DNA of 64,000 bases from Mesorhizobium loti CJ3sym (GCF_000472785.1 NZ_AXAL01000011.1:186001-250000); one strand, 5' to 3'. Numbered from the stretch's first letter, positions 32,921-43,275 are shown. Notes: generated by a model not told the origin, from the letters alone. Numbers and translations are program-made.

Positions 32921-33236
32921 TCATTGGTTGAGATCAACCGGTGTCACGCCAGGAAGCTTCAGGGCGTTGGCGAAGGTCCAGATGCCTTGTGCCTGCTTGG
33001 GTTCAGCACAAAACCGACTTGCCCCGTTTTTGAAGCGCCGTTGCCTCGACGACCCGCGTCGCGTTGGCCTGGGCGGTATTGATTTACGTTTCGACGGCCT
33101 CATTCAATTACAGACTGGGCCGGTAGCAATATTCGCCGCGGGTGACGGCCGCCTTTGCATCCGACTGTGCGACTGTAGCGGCAGGGGGCGAAATGCCAAG
33201 CGGGGCAGCCATCGAATGCCATAGCTTTGTCGTGAA
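32921..33236 (-). pseudogene. Decayed copy of the secreted 103-aa protein gene
   Basis: Translation in pieces matches the gene at 32073-32384: MAAPLGIS and VAQSDAKAAVTRGEYC in one frame, then a TAA where copy 1 has a Gln codon, a second in-frame TAA shortly after, and a one-base frameshift before RFCAEPKQAQGIWTFANAL, ending GVTPVDLNQ. The gene is therefore broken three times. It sits 32 bp upstream of cassette copy 2, exactly as in copy 1. Confidence 0.85.
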
Positions 33237-33391
33237 CGTCGCCTTGCGTTGTGTGGCGACCTGGAGGTGCCACGATGATACCGCAGCCTTCAGCGCGGTC
33301 CTTTGCGTCGTTTCTGCCTCTTCCCCCGGCACCATCCTTCGCGTAAGGGCGCGGGCAAATCCTCCAATCCGCTTGAACCCCCGGACCACCC

Positions 33392-35014
<1,623 letters not shown>

Positions 35015-35020
35015 CAAAAT

Positions 35021-35054
35021 AAGGGCGGTCGTCGAGCCGACGCCGCCCTCTTTT
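35021..35054 (+). terminator. Terminator after ABC-F gene
   Basis: Stem GGGCGG-T-CGTCG / CGACG-CCGCCC, three-base loop, then TCTTTT; 9 bp after the stop at 35014. Confidence 0.8.
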
Positions 35055-35083
35055 GTATCAGCCTGCCCCTGAAAGGGACGAGG

Positions 35084-35199
35084 CCCTTACCTCAGCAAGA
35101 TGTCAAAGCCGCTGAGATCGGCGTTGACCTGCAGGCCAACGCCCTTACTTCAGCGAGATGGCAAAGCCGCTGAGATCGGCGTTGACCTGCAGGCCAACC
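35084..35199. repeat. 58-bp tandem duplication at the 3' end of a secreted-protein gene
   Basis: The segment 35142-35199, which is the last codons of the gene at 35145-35585, is repeated directly downstream at 35084-35141 with four base changes. The extra copy lies after the stop codon. Confidence 0.85.
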
Positions 35200-35585
35200 T
35201 GCTTGCCGGTGAGTTCGAGCTGGGCACCCTTGTCGTTTGTCATGAGGATCACCTGGGCGCCCTTGCCGATCGTGCCGCCTCCACCCGCCGCGCCGTAGAC
35301 ACCCGTCACATCGCGGGCGCGGCCGATGTGGCGCACCGTGCCGTGGAAATAGGTCTTGGAAACGCCAAAGGCGAGGCCGCCCGACACGGCGCCGATGGAG
35401 ATCGGGTAGGTTTTGCCGTGGAAGGTGAAGGTGCCTTCGCCGCCGGAGCCGCCGATGAAGAAGGCCGCCTTGTAGACGGCGAAGCGGATCGTGCCGCTGT
35501 CGGCATGTGCTGCGCTGGCAAAGCCGATGCCGGCAGTGGCGATGGCGGCAACCGCGATTTTACGAAATCCGGACGAAATGTTCAT
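35145..35585 (-). CDS. Secreted beta-rich protein, unknown (possibly EipA/DUF1134-like)
   Basis: A 146-residue exported protein with signal peptide IAVAAIATAGIGFASAAHA. The mature part is Gly-rich with alternating hydrophobic residues (AAFFIGGSGGEGTFTFHGKT, SIGAVSGGLAFGVSKTYFHG), as in a small beta barrel. It has some similarity in style to DUF1134/EipA envelope proteins, not enough for a firm call. ATG 35585 has GGAGCTCC nearby (AGGAGCT eight bases upstream). The 3' end is duplicated. Confidence 0.65.
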   Translation of the reverse strand: MNISSGFRKIAVAAIATAGIGFASAAHADSGTIRFAVYKAAFFIGGSGGEGTFTFHGKTYPISIGAVSGGLAFGVSKTYFHGTVRHIGRARDVTGVYGAAGGGGTIGKGAQVILMTNDKGAQLELTGKQVGLQVNADLSGFAISLK

Positions 35586-35862
35586 GATGGGGAGCTCCTC
35601 AGGGTGGCCGCTTTGCCGGCTTGGATGTCAGCGTCGTGTCAAAGTTTCAACTGAACAGTTTCACCCGTCATTTGGTTCCAGCCATGCGGCTCGAATCGGG
35701 CTGCGGGAAGATCGCCACGAAGCGAGGCCGAAGGCAAGCGCAAGGGCTTGATATCGCGTATACGTGATTGGCACGGCGGGTTCCGCAAGATTCTCGGCAT
35801 TCCCCATTTCGCTCCGGTCATGCGGAATTTAAGATGATGCGACTGACGGGGAAGGGCTTCGA

Positions 35863-36225
35863 ATGAGAATTGCGCTGGAAATTGCCATGGCCGCATTGGC
35901 CGCAACATTGGGGGGATGCGCGACCTCTCCGGTCGACTATGGCGCCTCGCTCTCGCAGCAGGATCCGAAATGGGCGTCTCCGCAATGCCAGCAGGCCCGC
36001 ACCGCGGCTTCGGACTACGCGGTTCGCGAAAAACAGCACCCGGGCTGGGAATTCGCGGCACTCGGCCCCTACGGGTTGGGCATCATCGCGGCCACCAAGG
36101 AGGCCGAGCAGAAGCATCGAAAGCTGTTCGCCCGCAACGTGCACCTGCAGTGCTCTAGCCTTCCCCTGCCGAAAGAGTTGGAGGGCGATCTGAGCCCGGC
36201 GGTCGCAAAGGCGAAATATCCGTAG
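35863..36225 (+). CDS. Small lipoprotein, hypothetical
   Basis: A 120-residue protein with signal MRIALEIAMAALAATLGGC, where LGGC is a good lipobox with Cys19 as the lipid-bearing residue. The mature part holds three further Cys and basic stretches (KEAEQKHRKLFARNVHLQC). GAAGGG lies about eight bases before the ATG. Probably anchored in the outer membrane; family unknown. Confidence 0.7.
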   Translation: MRIALEIAMAALAATLGGCATSPVDYGASLSQQDPKWASPQCQQARTAASDYAVREKQHPGWEFAALGPYGLGIIAATKEAEQKHRKLFARNVHLQCSSLPLPKELEGDLSPAVAKAKYP

Positions 36226-36301
36226 CCATGCTGTCCTGGCGCTGGAACGAAAATGCGTCGGGCAGGTTGTTGGCGTCAGGACAAGCGAAGGGACATCGCA
36301 C

Positions 36302-36472
36302 ATGCTGACCGCCGTTCGAGCCATGATTGGCCAGGCCCGTTTCATCACCGCCAAGAGCGAACCCGAAGCGCAGACCATCCGGCAGACGCCGATCTCCAGG
36401 GAAATCGACACTCTGGCCGCGATCCGCCTGACTGACATGGCCGGCCTGGGGGCTTGGTCGCAGGAACGCTGA
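36302..36472 (+). CDS. Possible small protein, 56 aa
   Basis: A 56-codon frame starting MLTAVRAMIGQARFITAKSE with a possible AAGGGA ribosome site about nine bases upstream. It is Ala-, Thr- and Ile-rich, without membrane segments. Codon choice is compatible with the genome. No homologue is recognised, so the call is tentative. It is convergent with the GST gene at 36488. Confidence 0.4.
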   Translation: MLTAVRAMIGQARFITAKSEPEAQTIRQTPISREIDTLAAIRLTDMAGLGAWSQER

Positions 36473-36487
36473 TCGGGTTCGATAGCG

Positions 36488-37135
36488 TCAGCTCTTTGAC
36501 GGGGCGTTGATCGCCAATTGCGCGGCGAAGGCCCTGACGTAAGCTGGCCGGGCTTCGCCGCGCGCCACATAGGCAGCCAGGTTTTGATATTCGTCCAGAA
36601 TGCCTGACATTCTCAGTCGAAGCAGCACCGATACCATCAACAGATCGCCCGCGCTGAACGCGCCATCGAGCCATTCCGCGGCGCCAAGATAGGCCGAGAG
36701 CTTGTCCAGTGTCGCGCGAATACGGTCCTTCACCAGTGGCAGGCGCTGCTGAGCCCAGGGCCTGTCGGCTTCGAATATCCTGGCGTTCGTCAAATCGAGG
36801 ACCAGCGGCTCGACGGTGTTGAGCGCGGCAAACGTCCAGGTGATGGCACGGGCGCGGGCATCGCGATCCCCGGGCAGCAGGCCGGCATGCCGCTCGGCAA
36901 GATGAAAGACGATCGAGCCGGTCTCGAAGAGGCTGAGAGATCCCTCCTCATAGGTGGGGATCTGGCCGAAGGGATGGATGGCCAGGTGCTCAGGCGCCTT
37001 CATATCGGCGAAGGAAACAAGCCGAACCTCGTAGGGCTGGCCCACTTCCTCGAGGGCCCAGCGAACGCGCGTATCGCGCGCCAGTCCCTTGCCGCCGTCG
37101 GGCGAGCGTTCAAAGGCTGTGATGGTGGGGATCAT
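36488..37135 (-). CDS. Glutathione S-transferase
   Basis: A 215-residue GST: N-domain ITAFERSPDGGKGLARDTRV with Ser7 as possible glutathione-activating residue, HPFGQIPTYEEG and FETGSIVFHL, then a helical C-domain ending with GEARPAYVRAF. An unrelated GST is at 29759-30388. ATG 37135 gives the normal N-terminus. Role in detoxification is expected but substrate unknown. Confidence 0.9.
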   Translation of the reverse strand: MIPTITAFERSPDGGKGLARDTRVRWALEEVGQPYEVRLVSFADMKAPEHLAIHPFGQIPTYEEGSLSLFETGSIVFHLAERHAGLLPGDRDARARAITWTFAALNTVEPLVLDLTNARIFEADRPWAQQRLPLVKDRIRATLDKLSAYLGAAEWLDGAFSAGDLLMVSVLLRLRMSGILDEYQNLAAYVARGEARPAYVRAFAAQLAINAPSKS

Positions 37136-37220
37136 TGGAAGGCTCCGCGTGGTGTCCGGTTTGGTGCTTGCACACACAGGACGAACGACCGGTGCAATTA
37201 CCGACAAGCTGCCTCGTTTT

Positions 37221-37925
37221 TTAGCGCAGCAGGCCTTCCGCCTCGAATGTGTCCCAGCCTTCCAGCTTTGGCTGCGAAGCGTCATCCTTTCCCGATTTCC
37301 TGGCGCTGCGGGCCGTGCGCTCCCGCTTTCCCGCCCGCGTCAGCGCGGCCTTGCCGGCGCCGCGCCGTCTGTTCTCGGTGACTTCCTGCGCATCCTCCTC
37401 CCGCCAGCCTGTCGCCAGGTCACGATCGAGAATGTCCTCGATGTGGCGTGGGTCGAAGACGTGGAAGGTGACGGCCTTGGATCGGCCGCGCATCTTGACC
37501 GTGCGCGTGCCGATGCTTTTCAGGCGACCATCCCTCAGCCATTTGTGGCGCTCGCGGGCGGAGATAGTGAGAATGTCCTCTGCCTCGCGCGGCAGCACGG
37601 GCAGGGCTTCGATCCCCTCGAGCGTCCTGGAGATGGTTGCCGAGGCAGCTTCGAACGCATCCGCGTCGGTCTTCAGCATGCGCAAGACAATGCGGCCCGT
37701 CTCTGCCTTGGCGAATTTCCGCACCGCCCATTGCAAGCGGGCTCGAACTTCGCGTTCGATGCCTTTGAGGCGCATGGAGGAGCCAAGCGTTGCCGATGGC
37801 GGCAGCGGCCATTCGGCGACCAATGACGCTTTGCCGCGCTCGGATTTGCGATCTGGAGTGGCGGCAATTGCCGCGACGATGCCGCTCACGATCTTGCGCA
37901 GGGAACTACGTTTCTTGTCTGCCAT
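37221..37925 (-). CDS. Hypothetical protein with possible HTH
   Basis: A 234-residue basic soluble protein starting MADKKRSSLRKIVSG. A segment around residues 115-170 (LTISARERHKWLRDGRLKSI, then FHVFDPRHIEDILDRD) looks like the excisionase/MerR-type helix-turn-helix used in DNA binding, and the C-terminal 60 residues are Arg/Lys-rich and probably disordered. Family not recognised; a regulatory role is a guess. Located 85 bp upstream of the GST start on the same strand. Confidence 0.6.
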   Translation of the reverse strand: MADKKRSSLRKIVSGIVAAIAATPDRKSERGKASLVAEWPLPPSATLGSSMRLKGIEREVRARLQWAVRKFAKAETGRIVLRMLKTDADAFEAASATISRTLEGIEALPVLPREAEDILTISARERHKWLRDGRLKSIGTRTVKMRGRSKAVTFHVFDPRHIEDILDRDLATGWREEDAQEVTENRRRGAGKAALTRAGKRERTARSARKSGKDDASQPKLEGWDTFEAEGLLR

Positions 37926-38036
37926 GTTTCCTTTTCGCCCATCAGATGCCCTCATGGAACGTTAGTTCGCACAGCGGACAACCGAAATCAGGCTCAAACA
38001 GTTCCTTTATCGAGTGGAGGCGGAGGACGGTCGATC

Positions 38037-39560
38037 CTATTCGGGTTTGCCAAACCATCGCGAGACAGCCTGAGCGGCTCCCTCCATGTCAGGCTCACCA
38101 TCAGTGGCCCAGGCAGCGAAGCCATCGGGGCGCACGAGCAGGGCGCTCAGGCCGAGCCGCTCCCGGGCATTGCTGGCGATATAGGTCATCCGTCCGCTCC
38201 AGCGGCTCGCAAGCGCTTGCAGGGCAGGGCTGGCATCGAAGTCCAGAAACAAGCCTCGCCCATTCCTCAAGCGTTCTCCGAGCCTCGTGCCGTCGGCCAG
38301 CTCGAAGTCGGGCGCGCTGCGGCCTGTGAGCGGATGGCTGCGCCCAAGGTCGTAACGGACCGATATACCCCATACCCGCTCGGCGAAATAGGTCGCCCCG
38401 TCGCGTGTGGCGATGAGGTCGCGGATGATGGCTTCGAGCGCACGTGAGTTCGGGCTCGGCCGCATCAGCGCGACCTGGGCGCGCGACCAGTCGAGCACCT
38501 GTGCGCCCACCGGATGGCGTTCCCCGAAATAGCTGTCGAGCAGGCCGGCCGGCGCGTCGCCGCGGATGGTGGCGGCGAGTTTCCAGCCGAGGTTCATCGC
38601 GTCGCCGAGCCCGAGGTTCAGGCCCTGGCCCCCCAGGGGAGAATGGATGTGCGCGGCGTCGCCGGCAAGCAGCACGCGGCCTTTGCGGTAAGCGGTCGCC
38701 TGATAGGCGCGGTCGGTCCAGGTGGTGGCGAGCTTCAGCGCGGTCACGGTGACGTCGGTGCCGGAGATGCGGCGCAACACCGCCTGCACATGCTCTGGTG
38801 TGACTGGCTGGCTGCGGTGGAAGGCGCCGCCGTCGAACTCGACCATGGCGATGGTGCCGGGGCGCGACTGAAAATACATGCCGGTCGGCGTGTAGATGCG
38901 GCCCTGGCCGAGCGTGTCGGGATCCGCCATCTCGATTTCGACGGAATAGCCGGTGAACTCGGGATCGGTGCCGGTGAATTCGAAGCCAGCCGCCTTGCGC
39001 ACGGTGCTGCGGCCGCCGTCGCAGCCGACCAGCCAGCGTGCGTGAAAGGTCTCGTTGCCGGCGCGAACGGTGACGCCGTCGTCCGACTGGTCGAGGCTTT
39101 CGACGCCCAGGCCGCGTCTGATCTCGACGCCCATCGCGCCGGCGCGCGCGGCAAGCGCGATTTCGATATGCTCCATCTCGGCCGCCATATTGGTGCCGGC
39201 GGGACCCGGCAGGCGATAGGGCCACCTCGCGCTGTCGATATTGTCATGGTCGAAAGCGATACCTGCGAAATGGCCGGCCTGGCGGCGCGGCTCTTTTTTC
39301 TCCTGGCTGTCTTTGCCGGTAGAAGGTTTTTGCTGCGGCATTGCGATGTCGTCCAGCAGGCCGCGACGATCAAAGGCCTCGATGGTGGGCACGGAAAGGC
39401 CGCGCATGCCGAAGGGCAGCCGCTTCAGCTGCGAATCCGGAGTCCCGGCCTGCTCCAGCACCAGGACGGAAAGGCCCGCCAGGCGCAGCTCACAGGCGAG
39501 CAACAGGCCGACGGGGCCAGCGCCGGCAATGATGACATCATAGGGAACGGGGTGGTGCAT
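38037..39560 (-). CDS. FAD-dependent aromatic monooxygenase (PheA/TfdB family)
   Basis: A 507-residue flavoprotein. FAD motifs in order: DVIIAGAGPVGLLLA near residue 8, LVGCDGGRSTVRK around 178, and LLAGDAAHIHSPLGGQGLN around 297. The C-terminal thioredoxin-like domain follows. Family members hydroxylate phenols or rifamycin-type antibiotics with NADPH and oxygen. No aromatic degradation operon is adjacent, so an antibiotic-modifying or detoxifying role is as likely as catabolism. Confidence 0.9.
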   Translation of the reverse strand: MHHPVPYDVIIAGAGPVGLLLACELRLAGLSVLVLEQAGTPDSQLKRLPFGMRGLSVPTIEAFDRRGLLDDIAMPQQKPSTGKDSQEKKEPRRQAGHFAGIAFDHDNIDSARWPYRLPGPAGTNMAAEMEHIEIALAARAGAMGVEIRRGLGVESLDQSDDGVTVRAGNETFHARWLVGCDGGRSTVRKAAGFEFTGTDPEFTGYSVEIEMADPDTLGQGRIYTPTGMYFQSRPGTIAMVEFDGGAFHRSQPVTPEHVQAVLRRISGTDVTVTALKLATTWTDRAYQATAYRKGRVLLAGDAAHIHSPLGGQGLNLGLGDAMNLGWKLAATIRGDAPAGLLDSYFGERHPVGAQVLDWSRAQVALMRPSPNSRALEAIIRDLIATRDGATYFAERVWGISVRYDLGRSHPLTGRSAPDFELADGTRLGERLRNGRGLFLDFDASPALQALASRWSGRMTYIASNARERLGLSALLVRPDGFAAWATDGEPDMEGAAQAVSRWFGKPE

Positions 39561-40098
39561 GAACGACTCCTTGTCGGTGTTCGACCGGAGCGGTTCGTCG
39601 GTTCGAGAACCACATGGACGAACAAATGGACGCCAAGCGTCCGATGTTCGTCGTGGGGATCCGATGCACGAGGCAGGAGACCAGAGCTTTCCTGGCGAAG
39701 GACTTCGCTAGCGAAAGGAGTTGGGCTTACCAAACCAACTCTGCCTTTTCCGACAGCGCTGATATAAGGGTGTGGCGATTGATCCGCAACAGGTACAGGG
39801 GAAACTTCCCGGCATGCGAATCAATGTGCGGAAATCCACTTCTCGCGCGTCGCTGCCGCTAGGGCGCGTATCAACTTGACTGTCCAAGCCGATCAAATAT
39901 CATTCTACCTGTGCCTTAAGAAGAAGCGGCGCCGGGCATTGAGGACAGTCGCACGATAACCGACGATAGGTGTAGGCCCTTTACGTCGACGAAAATAAGA
40001 ACCAGCGCCAGCTCAGAGCTGGCAATGCTGCCGAACATTCCTCGAAAAGAAACAGCTACCACCCGCAACGGCGTGGTCGCGACTCTATGGAGAAAGTT
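39561..40098. other. Intergenic region upstream of the CoiA-like gene
   Basis: About 540 bases without a supported gene. It contains the promoter of the minus-strand monooxygenase gene, the first copy of a 54-bp imperfect repeat (39740-39793), and then lower-GC sequence that leads into the CoiA-like gene. Confidence 0.5.
39740..39793. repeat. Imperfect direct repeat flanking CoiA-like gene, left copy
   Basis: Shares TCTGCCTTTTCCGACA exactly, then GTGGCGA and ATCCGCA in the same order, with the copy at 40923-40976 that lies directly before plsY. It ends about 305 bp before the CoiA-like start. Confidence 0.65.
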
Positions 40099-40908
40099 AT
40101 GCGGTTTGCATTGGTGAATGACGAGCGGCGCGAGGCCTCGCCTGGATTGATGGGTTACTGTCCGGGTTGCTCGCAGCAGATGGTATTAAAATGCGGCTCA
40201 CAACGGGTGTGGCATTGGGCACATCACGGCGCCAGGAACTGCGATACTTGGTGGGAGCCCGAAACTCCTTGGCACCGCAGGTGGAAAAACCAGTTTCCTT
40301 TGAAATGGCAGGAAATCATCCGTCACGATGAGAAAGGTGAGAAGCACATCGCGGATGTGATAACCGAAAATGGTCTAGTTGTTGAGTTCCAGCACTCACA
40401 TTTACCTGCTCCTGAGAAGGCCGCGCGCGAGGCTTTCTATGGAAACCTACTCTGGATCGTGAATGGGACGCGGTTGAAAAGGGATCGGCACCGGTTTCTC
40501 AAAAGAGAAAATCTATTCAGGCTACCGTACACAAACCACGTGTTCATCACGCGCAGCCCAGAGCTTTCTTTGCCCTCTGTTTGGGTCAAATGCACAAAGC
40601 CGGTCGTATTTGATTTTGAAGGCTTCGCTGTAGCAAACGAGATACCTGGTGCAATGCAGGAGAAGCTCTGGTGTCTCTTGCCCGGGCGCATCGATGGGTA
40701 CGCCACAGTCGTGGGAATTTCTCGGGCATGGTTCGTGGACGTTGCTCAGACAAGGCAAGCAGTCATTCCTGTTCAAGCCATCACACGGATGGTCACCAGC
40801 GAATTGAGGCGTCAGCGGGTCAGTGCTGAACTCAGCGCTCGTCGTTGGGACTATACGATGCGGCCGCGCTCCGGACTCTTTCGCAATCCTCGGCGACGGA
40901 GGTACTAG
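40099..40908 (+). CDS. CoiA-like nuclease (zinc ribbon plus PD-(D/E)XK)
   Basis: A 269-residue protein resembling competence protein CoiA. An N-terminal zinc-ribbon-like part has YCPGC and VWHWAHHG; then WHRRWKNQFP, KHIADV (catalytic Asp) and VVEFQHS (E-x-Q core) give the nuclease fold, and FYGNLLWIVNG follows as in the family. The remaining 110 residues are unassigned. ATG 40099 has GGAGAAAG at correct distance; ATG 40087 is possible. Lower GC than its neighbours and flanking repeats suggest acquisition. The role could be DNA uptake processing or defence; no competence operon is seen. Confidence 0.75.
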   Translation: MRFALVNDERREASPGLMGYCPGCSQQMVLKCGSQRVWHWAHHGARNCDTWWEPETPWHRRWKNQFPLKWQEIIRHDEKGEKHIADVITENGLVVEFQHSHLPAPEKAAREAFYGNLLWIVNGTRLKRDRHRFLKRENLFRLPYTNHVFITRSPELSLPSVWVKCTKPVVFDFEGFAVANEIPGAMQEKLWCLLPGRIDGYATVVGISRAWFVDVAQTRQAVIPVQAITRMVTSELRRQRVSAELSARRWDYTMRPRSGLFRNPRRRRY

Positions 40909-40922
40909 GCTTCATCCCAAAG

Positions 40923-40976
40923 TCTGCCTTTTCCGACACGGCTGTGTAAGGTCGTGGCGACTAATCCGCATCGAGG
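40923..40976. repeat. Imperfect direct repeat flanking CoiA-like gene, right copy
   Basis: Partner of 39740-39793. It lies in the leader of plsY, 9 bp before its ATG, and so is probably the native plsY upstream sequence; the left copy would be the duplicate. Confidence 0.65.
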
Positions 40977-40984
40977 TGAATCCC

Positions 40985-41659
40985 ATGGTCTTCTGGATGG
41001 CGAGCCTGACTGGGTTGGTGGTCGCCTATCTCTTCGGTTCCACCCCGAGCGGCTATCTGGCGGGGAAACTGCTGGGCGGCATTGATATCCGGCGGCATGG
41101 CTCCAGATCGACCGGCGCGACCAACGTGTTGCGAACGCTCGGCAAAGGGCCTGCCTTGGCAGTGCTGCTGGTCGATGTGCTGAAAGGTGTCGCGGCGATC
41201 CTTTTTGCCCGCTGGTTCTTTGAATTGCCGTTTCTGACGCCCCCGGCAGGGCATGATCCGCAAACCATTGTGCCCTGGGCCGTGTGTCTTTCCGGACTTG
41301 CCGTACTTTTGGGGCATGGTCGTTCGGTCTGGCTGAATTTCACCGGGGGTAAATCCGCCGCGACCGGGCTCGGCGTGCTGCTGGCGCTATCCTGGCCGTT
41401 TGGTCTGGGTGCCGCGTTGGTTTTCTGCATCGTGCTGGCGCTGTCCAGGATTGTGTCCCTGAGTTCGATGCTGGCGGCGTTGACCGCGATCGCGCTTGTC
41501 CTGGGCATGGAGCAGCCGTTGCCTTACCGGCTGCTGGTGATTGCCGGCGGCCTGTACGTGATCGCGCGCCATCGTGCCAACATCCGACGGTTGCTGGACG
41601 GGACGGAGCCGCGCTTGGGGCAGAGCAGCCCGGAATCGAGGACGGAGCCGCAGGCCTAG
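40985..41659 (+). CDS. plsY: Acyl-phosphate:glycerol-3-phosphate acyltransferase PlsY
   Basis: A 224-residue inner-membrane enzyme with about five helices that transfers an acyl group from acyl-phosphate to glycerol-3-phosphate in phospholipid synthesis. The three family motifs are present: GSTPSGYLAGKLLGG with RRHGSRSTGATNVLR, then LLGHGRSVWLNFTGGKSAAT, then ARHRANIRRLLDGTEPRLG at the end. The GGGK-type catalytic loop reads TGGKSA. ATG 40985 follows GAGG. The promoter may involve the repeat at 40923-40976. Confidence 0.92.
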   Translation: MVFWMASLTGLVVAYLFGSTPSGYLAGKLLGGIDIRRHGSRSTGATNVLRTLGKGPALAVLLVDVLKGVAAILFARWFFELPFLTPPAGHDPQTIVPWAVCLSGLAVLLGHGRSVWLNFTGGKSAATGLGVLLALSWPFGLGAALVFCIVLALSRIVSLSSMLAALTAIALVLGMEQPLPYRLLVIAGGLYVIARHRANIRRLLDGTEPRLGQSSPESRTEPQA

Positions 41660-41911
41660 ATTGCTGGCTCACACAAACACGATCGGATTCCGTTCCTGTC
41701 ATGCCATGCCGATCAGTATGCGCAAATGTCCGGCGAATTCCCTGACATATTCGTCGGGATTGGCATCAATGAGGGCCAGTTCCTCTTCGAGTTCACCAAA
41801 GCTCGCGTCCTCGATCACCTCTCCGCCGTGGCTGCCGGAATAAAGAACAAGCCGCTCCAGAGCTGATGACTTGCCGACATATCCAGCGATCGTGCTTCGC
41901 CGGCATGGCAG

Positions 41912-42100
41912 GTGAAGCCGAGCTGGTATCTCGTGGCCACCGACGACCATATGATCCCGCCGCCGGCGCAGCGCCAGATGGCAAATCGCGCCGGCGCGAC
42001 GACGGTCGAAGTGCCCGGCAGCCGCGCTGTCTACGTTTCCGACCCCAAGGCCGTTGCCGACCTCATCAAGCAGGCGGCCACCACCGTAGGCAAGAACTGA
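41912..42100 (+). pseudogene. 3' fragment of an alpha/beta hydrolase gene
   Basis: About 62 codons matching the C-terminus of alpha/beta hydrolases of the type KPSWYLVATDDHMIPPPAQR, followed by the region that normally holds the catalytic His (here SRAVYVSDP, with Arg where SHAV is expected). The nucleophile region and the whole N-terminal 200 residues are missing, and no start with ribosome site is seen, so this is a remnant. Confidence 0.6.
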
Positions 42101-42119
42101 ACCCGCATCACTGTTGAAG

Positions 42120-42151
42120 AAAAGGCCCGGGCGCCTGGCGCCCGGGCTTTT
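42120..42151 (+). terminator. Strong intrinsic terminator
   Basis: Nearly perfect hairpin GCCCGGGCGCC-T-GGCGCCCGGGC flanked by AAAA and TTTT, 20 bp after the end of the hydrolase remnant; it works in either direction. Confidence 0.85.
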
Positions 42152-42287
42152 CCTGCCGAGATCGTCGATCTCATCTCCGACATCCGGTGGCCGCTCCTGA
42201 GAAGCCCGGGGATGGGGCCTGTGCCAAACCATATCGATAGGCGATAACAGGCTCCAGCACAGGCGAGGGGACGATTCCGGAAAGACC

Positions 42288-43268
42288 ATGGCTAGGCGGT
42301 TTGCATTTCTCCTGGTTCGCGACTTTACGCTGTCGCCGCTGTCGCTGTTCATCGACACGCTGCGGCTGGCGGGCGACGAGGGTGACCGCAGCCGCAGGAT
42401 CGAGTTCGACTGGGAGATCGTCGGCGAACGCGGCCTGCCGATCCGGGCGAGCTGCGGCGTCGAATTGCTGCCGACCAAAGCGATCGGCAATCCGGAGGAT
42501 TTCGACAATGTCGTGGTGGTCGGCGGCCTGCTCGACACCAACCGCAGCCTGAGCTCCGACAAGGAGGCCTTCCTGTTGCGCGCCGCCGAGAAAGGGGTGC
42601 CGCTGACGGCGCTGTGCACGGGAAGCTTCGTTTTGGCGCGCTACGGCCTGCTCGATGGCTACGCGGCGGCCGTCAGCTGGTTCCACATCAAGGCTTTTCG
42701 CAGCCAGTTCCCAGACGTGAATGCGCATGCCGACAGCCTGTTTTCCGTCGACCGTGGCCGCTCGACTTGCGCCGGCGGCACAGGGGCGGCCGACCTTGCC
42801 GGCCATTTCGTGTCGCAGTTCATCGGCCACAAGGCGGCGGAAAAGGCGGCCAAGATCCTGGTGCTCGACCGCATCCGGAGCAGCCGCGACGTGCAGCCCG
42901 TGGGCGATCTGTTTCCAGCCGCGTCGAGCCGCGCGGTCAAACGCGCGCTGCTGTTGATGGAGAGCAACCTTCAGGAGACGCTGTCGGTCACCGAGATCGC
43001 AAGCCGGCTGAACTCTTCGCGGCGCCAGCTGGAACGGCTTTTCCAGGCCGAACTCGGCATCGGCCCGATGGCGGCCTACCTGGCGCTCAGGGTGCATCAT
43101 GCGAAGTCGCTGCTGGAAGGCAGCGACCTGCAGATCGGCGACATCGCCTATCGCTGCGGCTTCACCAATGCCGGCCATTTCAGCCGCGTCTTCCGCCAGC
43201 AGACCGGCATCACGCCAACCCGTCTGCGGCATCCCAACCGCATGTCCGCCGGTGCTGCGCAGCATTGA
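42288..43268 (+). CDS. GlxA-family AraC-type transcriptional regulator
   Basis: A 326-residue regulator with an N-terminal DJ-1/PfpI-like domain (residues about 5-195, LCTGSFVLARYGLLDGY with the elbow Cys) and a C-terminal AraC HTH pair (about 225-315, LSVTEIASRLNSSRRQLERL and IGDIAYRCGFTNAGHFSRVF). GlxA-type regulators in rhizobia and pseudomonads often control uptake and breakdown of quaternary amines, polyamines or amino acids. It is convergent, 7 bp from the end of a four-gene polyamine-type ABC transporter operon, which is its likely target. Confidence 0.92.
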   Translation: MARRFAFLLVRDFTLSPLSLFIDTLRLAGDEGDRSRRIEFDWEIVGERGLPIRASCGVELLPTKAIGNPEDFDNVVVVGGLLDTNRSLSSDKEAFLLRAAEKGVPLTALCTGSFVLARYGLLDGYAAAVSWFHIKAFRSQFPDVNAHADSLFSVDRGRSTCAGGTGAADLAGHFVSQFIGHKAAEKAAKILVLDRIRSSRDVQPVGDLFPAASSRAVKRALLLMESNLQETLSVTEIASRLNSSRRQLERLFQAELGIGPMAAYLALRVHHAKSLLEGSDLQIGDIAYRCGFTNAGHFSRVFRQQTGITPTRLRHPNRMSAGAAQH

Positions 43269-43275
43269 ACCTGCA

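Larger units (their letters stand above)
41660..42287. other. Gap with gene remnants
   Basis: No intact gene. The minus strand from about 41878 to 41699 encodes a protein-like tail (LVLYSGSHGGEVIEDASFGE, ending HLRILIGMA) without a start codon; the plus strand 41912-42100 encodes the end of an alpha/beta hydrolase. A terminator lies at 42120-42151, and the regulator promoter follows. Confidence 0.5.

Noticed and set aside
39614..39862. An 82-codon plus-strand frame upstream of the CoiA-like gene
   Set aside because: It crosses the direct repeat and the monooxygenase promoter region, lacks a ribosome site and shows no family resemblance.
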